From contig BTPP01000004.1 of assembly GCA_037102815.1 (NCBI GenBank), forward strand, positions 1,178,001 to 1,242,000: a stretch of 64,000 bases of DNA, in the 5' to 3' direction. The notes under the pieces are model-generated. The model had not been told where the DNA came from and searched no databases. It was given only the letters and a program-made list of their open reading frames with translations. The DNA is from Neurospora intermedia (Eukaryota > Ascomycota > Sordariomycetes > Sordariales > Sordariaceae). A program made the position numbers and the translations under genes. Of this stretch, positions 23,460-34,013 are shown one piece after another (position 1 is the first letter of the stretch; the number at the start of each line of letters is the position of its first letter).

Positions 23460-24164
23460 ATTTTGAGAGGGCGCTGAGTAAGTGGGAAGGGGACGAACGC
23501 GCGGATCGGTGGGTTGAGCGGGTAAACGCCATGATAATAAAGGGTGGGTAGAACTAAGTGAATGAAGCAAGCGTTTAACATTATATGCGGTCACATTTCA
23601 TGTCAAGTGAAGTCTACCTTGGTTGCGCATCGGCGAACGGGTCACGTCAGGCATGATAGTCACTTCAGGTTCACACCAATACGCATTCGCTGATGTCTAT
23701 AAATTCGGTTTCCATGTAAGGTGCAAAGACCGAGCCCTGCCCATACATTGAGAAGCTACTGCCTAGAGGCTTCTTTTCTTTTTGTTTATCAATAGTCGAC
23801 CATCTTCTCATTCAAGTTACAGCCCAGTTGTATGTACAAGATGGCTTGATCAAATCAGCCATGATCTTGAGTCCCAATAAACGCCTCTAACTCCGCCCAT
23901 GTGCTTGATGATAGGAAAAAAGGAAAACATTGAACTCGCTCGCCTTTTTTTGAGGTGAGTTGCTGATGGCAGCAAAGATTTTTTATCCAACACAGAAAAA
24001 CATCTCCAACTGGCAGTTGATAAGCAAGTTGCTAATCATGCTCGTGTGGGGATGTTCGGTGCGAGATCAGAACGGAAAGGTACAGTGTGGTGAAGGGGTA
24101 TTGATGAAACAAAGTCATAAGAGGCGTCGCAAAGAGAAACGAGAAACGGCAAGGACAACGACAT
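23460..24164. other. Convergent intergenic region
   Basis: 3' regions of SRP9 and the ribonucleotide reductase gene. No further feature is recognised. Confidence 0.5.
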
Positions 24165-25607
24165 TTAAAAGTCCTCGTCGAAGGTGAAGTCACCGCCGTT
24201 CTCGTTCTTGGTCACCTCCGCATCAGCATCGGCCTTCTTGGTGCTGTTCATGACACCAGCCTTCTGGTAGTCGCCAACACGCTTCTCGAAGAAGTTGGTC
24301 TTGCCACCGAGAGAAATGTTCTCCATGAAGTCGAAGGGGTTAGTCGACCTGTAAATCTTCTCGTTGCCGAGGGCGACAAGGAGACGATCGGCGACGAACT
24401 CGATGTACTGCTTCATGAGGTCGGCGTTCATGCCGAGAAGAGCGCAAGGGAGGGCCTCAGTGAGGAACTCCTGCTCAATCCTGACGGCATCGACAATGAT
24501 TTCCTGGATCAGCTGCTTGCTGGGGCGGTTGTTGAGGTGAGAGAAGAGAAGGCAGGCAAAGTCGGTGTGGAGACCCTCATCACGGGAGATGAGCTCGTTA
24601 GAGAAGGTAAGGCCAGGCATGAGACCGCGCTTCTTGAGCCAGAAGATGGAGGCGAAAGCACCGCTGAAGAAGATACCCTCGACGGCAGCAAAGGCGACGA
24701 GTCGCTGGGCAAAGGTGGAGCTCTTGTCGGTAATCCAGCGAAGAGCCCAGTCAGCCTTCTTGCGGATGCAAGGGATGGTGTCAATAGCGTTGAAGAGGTA
24801 AGTCCTCTGGGAGGGCTCCTTGATGTAAGTGTCGATAAGGAGGGAGTAGGTCTCGGAGTGAATGTTCTCCATCATGATCTGAAAACCGTAGAAGCAGCGA
24901 GCCTCGGGGATCTGGACTTCGCCACTGAAGCGCTCGACGAGGTTCTCATTGACAATACCATCGGAGGCAGCGAAGAAGGCGAGAATGTGGGAGATGAAGA
25001 ACTTCTCGTCGTCGTTCAACCTGTTGTTCCAGTCGTGAAGATCCTTGGAGAGGTCAATTTCCTCGGCGGTCCAGAAGGAAGCCTCGGCCTTCTTGTACAT
25101 TTGCCAGATCTGTAATGTGGATATCCAATTAGCCCGTGAACCACTTTACGCGTTGTTTGGAATGTCTGGGACGCGTGACGTACCTCATGGTACTTGATGG
25201 GGAAGAGAACGAAGCGTTGAGGGTTCTCGGTGAGGAGAGGCTCATTGGCCTCCTCAGGCTTGAGGGTAGGGGCCATCTTCTTGGCCTCGGCGGCCTTCTT
25301 GTTCGCGTTGTGTTCAGCATCGATCTCGGCTTCGAGCTTAGCAAGATCCTCGTCGAAGGGCTTGTTCTCCTTGTCGGTGGCACCGAAGTCGAGCTTCTCG
25401 GCGGGAGAGTCCATGTTGAGATTCTGGATACCGGAGGTAACCTGTATAGTGCTCTGTCAGTTACAGTCTTGGTGGCGGGTATGTAAGTTGATGCGGTGGT
25501 TTTAGAGTTGGTAGTGGTTGCAGGTCGCGTCGCGGGATTGTTTATGTAGATGTAAGGTAGGTAGGCTAAGTACTGACCTGCTTGGACGGGCTGGTCTGGA
25601 CAGACAT
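24165..25607 (-). CDS. rnr-2: Ribonucleoside-diphosphate reductase small subunit (R2)
   Basis: Spliced as complement(24165..25109, 25184..25441, 25578..25607) to give 410 residues, the length I remember for the Neurospora protein. R2 houses the diiron-tyrosyl radical cofactor that drives the large subunit to reduce ribonucleotides to deoxyribonucleotides. The core begins after a variable N-terminus of about 85 residues. Key elements are [24 protein letters not shown], and [15 protein letters not shown] with Glu177 and His180 as iron ligands and Tyr184 as the radical tyrosine; [19 protein letters not shown] and DEGLHTDFA supply the later ligands. The C-terminus FTFDEDF is the tail that binds the large subunit. 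The first exon has only ten codons. Three ACGCGT boxes, one upstream and two in the second intron, suggest cell-cycle control. No active-site residue is missing, so it should be the catalytic form rather than a Rnr4-like partner. Confidence 0.95.
25148..25176. promoter_or_regulatory. Pair of ACGCGT (MCB) boxes in intron 2 of rnr-2
   Basis: ACGCGT occurs at 25148-25153 and 25171-25176, both within the 74-base second intron. MluI cell-cycle boxes are bound by MBF-type factors and drive RNR genes in yeasts. The intronic position is unusual and function is inferred. Confidence 0.4.
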
Positions 25608-26995
25608 GGTGAACTAGGACGACGATGAGATGCGGCTGAATATGACACAGAACCAAGCGTTGCGAAGGACGACGACGCAAGACGATTTGGTGAGAAGAAG
25701 ATATCAAATGGGTTGCGTCAGAGAAGTGGTTTTGGACAAAGACGGGGAAGAAGAGCAAGATGGGTTCGTGATTTCAGTTCTTCAGAAGGTTTAAGTACTG
25801 AGCACGTCCGCACGTGGTGCCCACACCAGAGAACCTGAACGGGCGAGAGGCACCACTGGCAACCCACACTGCCCTGGGCTGGCAAACAAATCTGCGCGTC
25901 AGGACTCCAGGATACGCGTTCTAGAGGTGGTAAGGTAACGCCTGGAGCGCGTCCATGCCTGGAGCTCCTTCTGCTGCCGTGCCGTCCGGCAAGCACTTGC
26001 AGTGACACAACACCTCCAGGCACAGGTAGCGTTTCCCCGATGCCAGACGAGCCTCTCCCCTGCATGCGCCCTGTAAGAGCGTGCTTCAACTCAAAACTTT
26101 GTTCCATTGCCATCGCTATTTGTCGCGTTGTTCCGCTTTACAACCAGTTACAATTGCTCCGTCAGCATTCCGACCACCCAATTACATGATCGAATCCACC
26201 CTCAAGCAACATGTCGCGTCCTCCCTTGTTTCCATCCGAGCCGTCGTCAAGCCGCCATGCCTGCTTTTTTCTCTTATCAGATCGTCACACATCCATCAAT
26301 CGGTCCTAGCTGGGTCTTGGACTCCAGGCATCGAATCCACCTGTCACCCCTCCGGCCCGCACACAGCAGCCCAGGAGCTTCCACGGGTCCAGCTGTGACT
26401 CCAGTATCATTGTGCCCTTTGTCTAAATAGGATGGGATGATCCAACACGCCAGACCGGATGTGATGGCACTACGGAGACGGTAGAAACCGGTCGTTGCCA
26501 CTGACGAACATATTGAACTCGTCTTTGTTGTACGATCGGCTTCAGGCGTCGACCTGAGATCGGTCCGATGAGTCCGCATCTTTCAACGTGTCACATTCGC
26601 ATCAGGAGCAATAGTCCAGATCGGGGAGTTGTCTGAGACCCTTAAGAAGGGGTTGCTAGACAGTCCACTGCTACCTTTGTCATGAAGTGAACGGTAGTGA
26701 GAAGCTTATAATCATTATTGTTGTACAAAAAGGGGCATTATGTAAGTGGCATGATTAAAAAAAAAACCGAGACTCGTAAATACGTGTGCCTCCATGCGCC
26801 TTCTGCTTGCTTTCATAGTTCCATCTTTTGCGTTTTTCACAACTGAATTCGTGCCGTCATTGTTCATTCATTATTCAGCATGCGACTACCTCACCAGGTC
26901 TTCCATGTCGGAGCTCCGAAGCTCGAACCTCTCCACATCGCACACGTCAAGTGTCGAGACCGCGATCGGCTCGTGTTGGACCCACCAAAACCACT
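25608..26995. other. Promoter of rnr-2 and 3' region of the DUF4112 gene
   Basis: 1.4 kb without a recognisable gene. Several overlapping short open frames around 26081-26579 lack any family signature. An A9 run sits near 26757. Confidence 0.5.
25914..25919. promoter_or_regulatory. ACGCGT (MCB) box upstream of rnr-2
   Basis: One ACGCGT lies 307 bases upstream of the rnr-2 start codon, in the range expected for a promoter element of a G1/S gene. Confidence 0.45.
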
Positions 26996-27955
26996 TTATC
27001 TCCGGCCTTGACTTCGGGAATCCCTTGTAGACCCACCCCGGCCGTCACCCCGACCGCCGTGGCTATCCCGCAGCTCCCGCTTCGGTCGAGCTTCCACAAC
27101 CCCGGACTCCAAGTCTGGTTCTGCTGTTCTTCCACCACCGCGGTTCCAGCCCCATCCCCGGCCGTGCGTTGTTTTCGGTACAGAAGTTGACTGAGCCGGT
27201 CGAGTTGAGGGCTGGAGAACCCCATCACCAGTTCCATTTCCTAACAAGTGAATGGTCTCGCCGGTCTCCGGATCAGAGACTTTTCCGTTCCTGACCGCAT
27301 CAGCCTTCGCCATTAAGTACACGTGGAGTAGCCAGGCATTGCGTGTATTCGCTCGGTAGACCGCGTCGATGATGTCGCCAACGATGGGAATCAGACCGAT
27401 CGCAAAGTCGAACATGATGTTGGATATCATTTTCGCGTAAAGGGTTGCTGGTAGACCACCGTCAATCTTGGAAGCCTTCTTTACCAGCCACAGGGCCATG
27501 AGAGCATCCGCAAAATCACCGATGCTGGGGGAAATGGTGTCAGCTACACGGCGCATCAGAGCAGGTGGGTCGCGAATCACTTACATAGGAATCAAACCAA
27601 TAAAGAAGGACCAGCCAAACCGGACAGGAACGCAGCAGCACTTGAAGCCCATGTCCCATTTATATGCTCTCTTCCGCACCGTTTTCAGGATCGCCTGGTC
27701 GTTTGATGACAGCTCAACCGGAATTGGTCGCTCCTGAGTCCTGTACTTGACGATTTGACCATTCTTGTATACCGGGACTCGTTCCTCGTATGGATTCTAT
27801 GAAGTTGTAGTGGTAGTGTCAGTAAAATGCGTGCAAGGGTTGCCGCTCATACATCGAATCCCTGCTCCAAGACTTACGTCAGAGTTTGGCTTGATCTTGT
27901 CGGTATCGAGACTCTTGAGGGCTCTCTTGCCCAATATCGATATGAGGACGTTCAT
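26996..27955 (-). CDS. DUF4112 family membrane-associated protein
   Basis: Spliced as complement(26996..27524, 27585..27796, 27878..27955) to give 272 residues; all three junctions keep frame and show GTAAGT donors and YAG acceptors. The DUF4112 core (about 70-165) carries two copies of an IPI-x-GD motif: IPIIGDFADALMALWLVKK ending at about 112, and GLIPIVGDIIDAVYRANTRN with its Asp at 147. Both lie in hydrophobic stretches that could enter a membrane. The C-terminal 90 residues are disordered and rich in Gly and Arg. Members of this family occur across fungi and bacteria; the biochemical role is unknown. The first exon encodes a short amphipathic lead, MNVLISILGKRALKSL. The start is the only ATG giving this N-terminus with the following intron. 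Confidence 0.85.
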
Positions 27956-28461
27956 CGTAAATGTCCACTCTGTTCAAGGCGCAGAGGGAGCTGGCTTCGG
28001 TTTGGAAAGGACTGAACCGGTCTGTTTTCGAAGCCCAACTGCGCGAGGGGAACCTTTTTATCGAGTTCGAACCCTTGTTCTATAAAAGCCTTTGACGCTA
28101 TCGTTTGGCTTTGGTGGGTGGATTGGTCAGGGCGCCTTCTTTGTCGGTTTCACGTCTGGCGCTTGGGGTCGCAACGAATGCCGCTTGAGAAACCACAATG
28201 CGACTCGAGCTTTGGTGAGAAAAGTGTCGGCACTTGAGGTTCAAATGTAAAGTTACGATGCAGTTATCGTGGGTGGCTCTTGGCTTTATCTACTACCAGA
28301 TGGTGTTCCACGGGCACAACCGGTCATCTGCTTCGTGAATGCATGCGCGCCTGGTTATTCAAACAGTGCCTATTTCCTGTTTGGACGATGACGTCCATTC
28401 GAGTCCTTCACGGGACTGGAGTGAACAAGCGACACCAAAAAGACCCGACGGGCGCCCTCCC

Positions 28462-28665
28462 ATCTCTTTCGCTGGTCAAATTTATCCTTTTAGCGTCGAC
28501 AGGGGTTTATCCAATTGGACATGCAGCTCAGTAACAATTTTCTTATCAGCTACCTTTCTGTACCTGAGTTGACGTACGATAAGACTCCAAAGCCAGTATC
28601 TCGTAAGTAGTCGCCTGACTTTTATGGGGCGCGCTAAAAGGATAAATTTGACCAGCGAAAGAGAT
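28462..28665. repeat. Perfect 34-bp inverted repeat with 136-bp spacer (possible MITE or fold-back)
   Basis: Left arm 28462-28495 begins ATCTCTTTCGCTGG; right arm 28632-28665 is its exact reverse complement, beginning CGCTAAAAGGATAAA. The arms have no mismatch, which argues for a recent origin or for selection. No clear target duplication borders the arms, so a transposon origin is only one option. Confidence 0.85.
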
Positions 28666-29447
28666 TCTCTTCTGGAGAGTCCCTGCCCTTGGGCGAATAA
28701 TGCGTGCTCCCTCCGGGCTGTGTCCTCCCGCCTCCACTTTTTCGCCATTAGGATGATCATCCAGGTACCACAAGAGCTGTCATCTGCCATAGGGCAGGAA
28801 CTTGTGCCCAACAAGAAAAGGTTCATCCCGCCCGAATCTCAAGTGCGTTTGAAATGGCGTCGGCATCGAACGAAGTCGCCCGCCATCTTGCGCCACAGAT
28901 CAATGCATTGACAGAAGACGACTGGAAACTGACCTGGAGGTCAACCGTGCCAAGTTACCTATCTTACAGTCAATGCTGCCTTGTTTCAGTTGTTAGCTTG
29001 GTACCTGGAACAAGACACACCTTAACCCGTCCTGAACGCCGTAATGGTACTTCAAATGCAGAACTGATACTCAAAAATGCATTATAGACATCTGATATGG
29101 TACATCGATCCTAGCAGTTACAGTCATGCCCCCATCATTGAAGAAAACATATCAATTTGTCGTGGCAACGCCTGGACAAAGTAACCAGAGGTCTCGAGCT
29201 AACTGACTATCTTGGGTACTAATCAATTATATATAGTGGATTGTGGCTAGAGTATCCGCTACCTACAACCTCAAGTGGAGAACGGTCCGTCAGTGACGGC
29301 CAGCGCATCTACCGGCAGCCGCCCCCTCCAGCCAATCCAAGAGCCAAGGGAACCTCCGGTCGTCACTCTGTTCCTTCCCTCGCAAACACAGCAAAGACCG
29401 CTCCTTATCGTCTCAGCTGATAGGAACCGTGACAGCTCTCCCCTAGG

Positions 29448-29465
29448 TAGGTACCTAGGTACCTA
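29448..29465. repeat. 18-bp palindrome TAGGTACCTAGGTACCTA
   Basis: A perfect palindrome in the DCP2 upstream region. Related TACCTA/TAGGTA words recur in other intergenic stretches of this window, so it may belong to a dispersed short motif of this genome rather than a site specific to DCP2. Confidence 0.7.
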
Positions 29466-29875
29466 ACCTGCACCACCAGGTATCACAGCACCTTAGCTCA
29501 AGGCGCAAGAAGCAACGCCCAAGCCCAATCTGCCCCTCTCATCCGACTTCGACCCTACGCTACCGACCGGTCTTGTGTGCGACTGAAGGCTCCGAACAAC
29601 ACAGGCGAGCTTGGAAGCTTCCCCTCTTCCATCCCCGCAACTACATCCTTAATTCCTCAACACCAGAGGTCTTCTCGCCAACACATCAATACCACACTTC
29701 ATCGCCTTGGGATCTCCGACTTCGAACGTGGACGCCATTGCGACAACATCACCACGTCACTCCTCCCACACATCGGAACCGACACTTCCCTGTTTCCCTC
29801 CAGACCGTCTACCCAACACACCATCCTCACGGGATCACCGAGACCTACCTACCCGATCATCATTCCGCATTGCAA

Positions 29876-29900
29876 CCGCACCGCACCGCACCGCACCGCA
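29876..29900. repeat. CCGCA minisatellite, five units
   Basis: Five tandem CCGCA units about 160 bases upstream of the DCP2 start codon, within its presumed leader. Confidence 0.85.
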
Positions 29901-30059
29901 CCACCTTGCTATTACCGCTGTCGCTACCGCTCGGCCCCCCGTTCAACTTCGTCCATTAGACGACGGTGTACGACGGCATAGCTTGAGCTACGCGCCTTGC
30001 CTCCTTTTCCGACAATCATATATTTGTGGACATGCTTCGAATGGTTGACACGTCCCAAT

Positions 30060-32855
30060 ATGACCGAATCGCAGCTGAAACTCGAAGACTGTCCGTCCCC
30101 TTTCCGCATCTTGGCTAACCTGCCGGGCCTCGAGGCAGTCAACAGCTAATACCTCTGCTTAGGGTTGGACGACCTCTGCGTTCGCTTCATCATCAACCTC
30201 CCCCAAGAGGATCTTAGATCTGTCGAGCGCATTTGCTTCCAAGTTGAAGAGGCACAATGGTTTTACGAAGATTTTATCCGTCCTTTGGACGACCGCTTAC
30301 CCCTAATGTCCCTCCGCACCTTTTGCCTGCGCATCTTCGCCCACTGTCCGCTCCTCTCGACCTTCACCGTCGGTGAACATACGCAGGCCTTCGAACGGTT
30401 TCTTCAATACAAAACCCGAATTCCTGTCCGCGGCGCCATCATGCTGAACGAGGCCATGGACCATGCCGTTCTCGTCAAAGGCTGGAAGAAGAATGCTAAT
30501 TGGAGCTTTCCCCGAGGCAAAATCAACAAGGACGAGGACGATTTGGACTGCGCTATACGTGAAGTTTATGAAGAGACCGGTTTCGATATCAGAGAAGCCG
30601 GTCTTGTTCCCAAACCGGAAGATGTCAAGTTCATCGAGATTACTATCAGAAATCAACAGTTACGACTGTACGTATTTCGCAACGTCCCTATGGACACAGT
30701 CTTCCAGCCCAAAACCAGGAAGGAGATCAGCAAAGTGGAGTGGTATAGGCTCTCTGATCTCCCCGCATTTCGGAAGAAAGGTAATCAGCAGCAGGATACC
30801 GCCGCCGCCGCCGCGAATGCCAACAAGTTCTACATGGTAGCTCCGTTTTTGGGACCGTTGAAGAAGTGGGTGTCCCAACAGAAGAAGAAGGATGCGCTCA
30901 GAGCTGGTCAGAATCCTCATCTCGCTGCGGCAGCACAGCTGGAGGAACCTCTGACCGAAGATGACATGGGCACCCAAACTGAAACGATGGGAGAGGTACC
31001 AGCAACTTCATCAAAGGACACTTTGGAGGGAGCTAACCGTGAGCTCCGACGGTTGCTGTCGGTTCAGAGTTCGACCGTTGGTCCGCAACCGCCAGTGGGC
31101 ATGCACGCCGCTGCCTCGAATACGGACAAGGGCGGGGCGTTGATGGCGCTCTTAAAGAAGAGGGAGGCCGAAGCGCCTCAACAGGCTCAAGCGACTCGCC
31201 ATCATGTACCCCATACGCCTCTGGACCTGACCTACCAAAACCCTCCAGAGCCGGAAACTCCACATCATCATCACATTGCTCAACGCTTGCCTGTTCCTAA
31301 CTTCCAGCCTCCGCCTAATTTCCCAGTTCCGCCACAGGCCAACCAGAACCCCAGTACTGGGTATCATAACCAGCCGCAACCGCCTCTTCCAGGTTATGGC
31401 TACGGGCAAGATCAGTACATAAATGTACCACCTCCCCAAAGAAAAGAGCCTGTTCTCCTACACCCGCAGCCTCTGCCGCCGCAGGTCCAGCAGTCCATGC
31501 TTACTAGAGGAATCTTGGGAGTGGCAACACCTAACCTGCCAGATACCACGGGCCAGAGACATCAGCAGCCTCTTCAAGCCAATTTGAAGGCGTTCTTGAC
31601 TCACAGTAGGCTGGATCCTACGCAAGGGCAGATGGCGCCGAACCCACATCCCCCTCAGCTGACGAATCAGGCAATGTCTCTTTTGAACGTCTTCAAGGGC
31701 GACAGTGTGCGTTCTGGCCACGATCGGGGGCTTGGTGTAAATACCCAGGAAAACGTCCACCCTCAAATGGCAGACCAGCCCCGACAGCAACCTCCCAGCA
31801 GTTGGCAGCATGGGCAACAGCCTAGCCCTGCCGGACAATACTATGGGCAACATGCGCCTCAGGTCACTCAAGCACCTTCGTCGAATTCCGTGCCGCATCC
31901 TGGACCGGGAGGATTTCCTGCGGGTGCTGCCCCCAGGCCGATTCAGCCTGCGGACTCGCATCGAAATGCCTTGTTGGACATCTTCAAGAAAACAGGACCG
32001 GCCTCGCCATCCGGTAGTGATATGGCGCCCAAGTTACACACTGCAGGCCGGCCTGACTTGGCCACCAGGCCAGATTCTGCCAGTCAATATAATGTCGGAC
32101 CACCTACTCAGGGGCCAGGTCACACGGCAGGTGCCAGCACAGAAGCCGTTCCTACTAACGCAGAGCACACCCTACCGTATAGACCTCAGATCCTGGCCCG
32201 GCCTAAGGCTCAAGAAGCTCAGGAGCTCACGCCTGCGCAACTGCGTAGTTACGCTGTTCCCGCAAGCACTGTTTTGCAAGATCTCAAGAACCAAGTCTAT
32301 CCCAACTTGCCATCTGCCAAGGACCGTCTGCTCAGGCAACAGGCCGAGGCTAGGGCCAACAAGTCGCCCGTAGCCAATCTTGCCGCCACCGCAGGCCAGC
32401 CATACAATCAGGATCGGTCTCCTCAGGCCGCCCACGTTGCGCCTTCGTTTCAGCAATACCAGAACCAAGGTTCGCAGGTGCCCAATGTGCTCCAGCAATA
32501 TCAACAGCGCCACGGGGGTGATAGTCCCAACCCCGAGCAGGTCAACAAGTTGCTGTCGCTTTTTGGCAAGCATCAGCCATCTCCTCCAGTGAGCTTCTCG
32601 CAGCCTTCGCCGGCGGGATCAATGGGGTCGAGGCATGTTGAGGAGAAGTCGAAGATGAAGGAGCCCGTTATGTTGGCACAGGCGAGGTCTAGGGTGCCCT
32701 CGTTTGCCTCGACGAGCGGTGGTGAGCTCGCTGTTCCTCAAGGCCATGATCAGGGTAGCAGGCCCACTTCGAGTGGCGGTAGCCAAACGCCTATCTCGCC
32801 GACTGATCGCAACTTTTTGCTGTCGTACTTGAAAAGCATTCCGGGTCCTCGTTAG
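30060..32855 (+). CDS. DCP2: mRNA decapping enzyme DCP2
   Basis: Spliced as 30060..30090 and 30163..32855 (72-base intron, donor GTCCGT, acceptor GCTTAG) giving 907 residues. Dcp2 removes the 5' cap from mRNA to start 5'-to-3' decay in the cytoplasm and P bodies. The N-terminal regulatory domain (about 5-100, from LEDWLDDLCVRFIINLP) binds Dcp1. The Nudix domain (about 105-245) has the Nudix box from about 129, GKINKDEDDLDCAIREVYEE, with the full G-x5-E-x7-RE-x2-EE-x-G pattern, followed by box B near KEISKVEWYRLSDLP. The remaining 650 residues are Pro/Gln-rich and disordered, with repeated short leucine-rich motifs (ALMALLKKR, ANLKAFLTHS, QAMSLLNVFKG, NALLDIFKKT, NKLLSLFGKH, NFLLSYLKSI). Such helical leucine-rich motifs recruit Edc3 and Pat1 in yeasts. 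The tail is thus intact in composition. Confidence 0.95.
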
Positions 32856-34013
32856 CGTTGAACACCGAGTATCGGGGGGGAAGGGGGAGATCTATTTTCT
32901 AGCAGTGTTGTCTTGGGTTAGTGGATTGATGTAGGGGTTAGTTAGTGAAGGAAATCCTGCTATGCAGTTGTCGCAGCGCCTCTATGGATGATTATGTGGT
33001 GAAGGAGGTTGCCTGTTACTGGCTTGCTTAGTCGATCACTGGTGGGATGGGGATGGTCGTCCATCCACTTCTGATTTATTCCTCTGACTCGCCAGAAAAC
33101 AAGCAAGCGATCAAGTGATTCTCTCGTTAATAATGGTTGAACCAATGCTAGCGTTACTTTCATTGTAATCATAGTGTCATTGTGTATCGTAGCCGGACGA
33201 CGAGTAAGACTCTTTACATTCACCTTAAGAGATCATTCACATCGTTCACTCCCCGCTTAAGTGCTGGCAACCGGTTTGACTTGGGCCAACATTAACTTAC
33301 TTCTGAAGCGAAGAGAGGATGATTACTCACTGTTTCATACAACTTTGGCCACAAAACTCTGTATTTTACAACGTGGTGATGGGTTCAAGGAAAAGCACGC
33401 AGGGGACAATGTCTATATCAATCATCCCATGAACAACAAAAGCACCAAGACGAGGTCGTCTCGTGAACGTCGACAACACCGAGATAAAGCTCGCAGCTCA
33501 CCCCTGAATCATCTACAACATCTGATTGGTCAGAAACGCATTCAGGCTAAATAGGAGAGCGCGCCAGTCCGCTACGGCTCGCAGCGCATCACGCGGCTTG
33601 CTGCCCCTCCACCATTCCCCTGACACAGCTAGGATACGCTGGCGTCTGGACCGCTGATGCCCCGCTATACCCGCCATGGGGATGTTCATACCGGGATGCT
33701 AATCCCTATACGTCACCCCACTGGAATGGACGTTCAAGGTTCTTCCGGATGAAGTGACGGTCGATTGCTGAACTTATTTACGACCCTCCTCGACATTTTT
33801 GATCCATTGGGTTCTTGACTTCCTTTGTGACTCTTCAGCTTGTCTTTCTGAGCCTTTCCTGTCTTTCATCTGTATTGTTTTGAGTTTTTGAAGCCAGCGA
33901 GTGATATCCCAAAGAGCTCTTGCGCGGTATCGCCATACTTGTCTTCGAGCTCTCGTCGACTGATTAAAGATTGAATTCATCGACAACGTATAATTTACAC
34001 GCAGAAACACACA
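32856..34013. other. Intergenic region upstream of xylulokinase
   Basis: 3' region of DCP2 and promoter of the xylulokinase gene. It includes a GGCTAAA word listed separately; no gene is recognised. Confidence 0.5.
33545..33551 (+). promoter_or_regulatory. GGCTAAA, candidate XLR-1/XlnR site upstream of xylulokinase
   Basis: GGCTAAA matches the XlnR/XLR-1 consensus and lies 463 bases upstream of the xylulokinase start codon. XLR-1 is known to control xylose use in Neurospora. A single short match may be chance. Confidence 0.4.

Larger units (their letters stand above)
27956..30059. other. Intergenic region with inverted repeat; promoter and leader of DCP2
   Basis: 2.1 kb between divergent genes. 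It contains a perfect 34-bp inverted repeat, a palindrome and a CCGCA minisatellite, listed separately. The last 500 bases before DCP2 are C-rich and nearly stop-free in all three forward frames, but show no protein family; they look like a long leader. Confidence 0.5.

Noticed and set aside
28060-28085. GTTCGAACCC resembling a tRNA B box
   Set aside because: No T stem pairs around it and no acceptor stem or A box is found at the proper distance.
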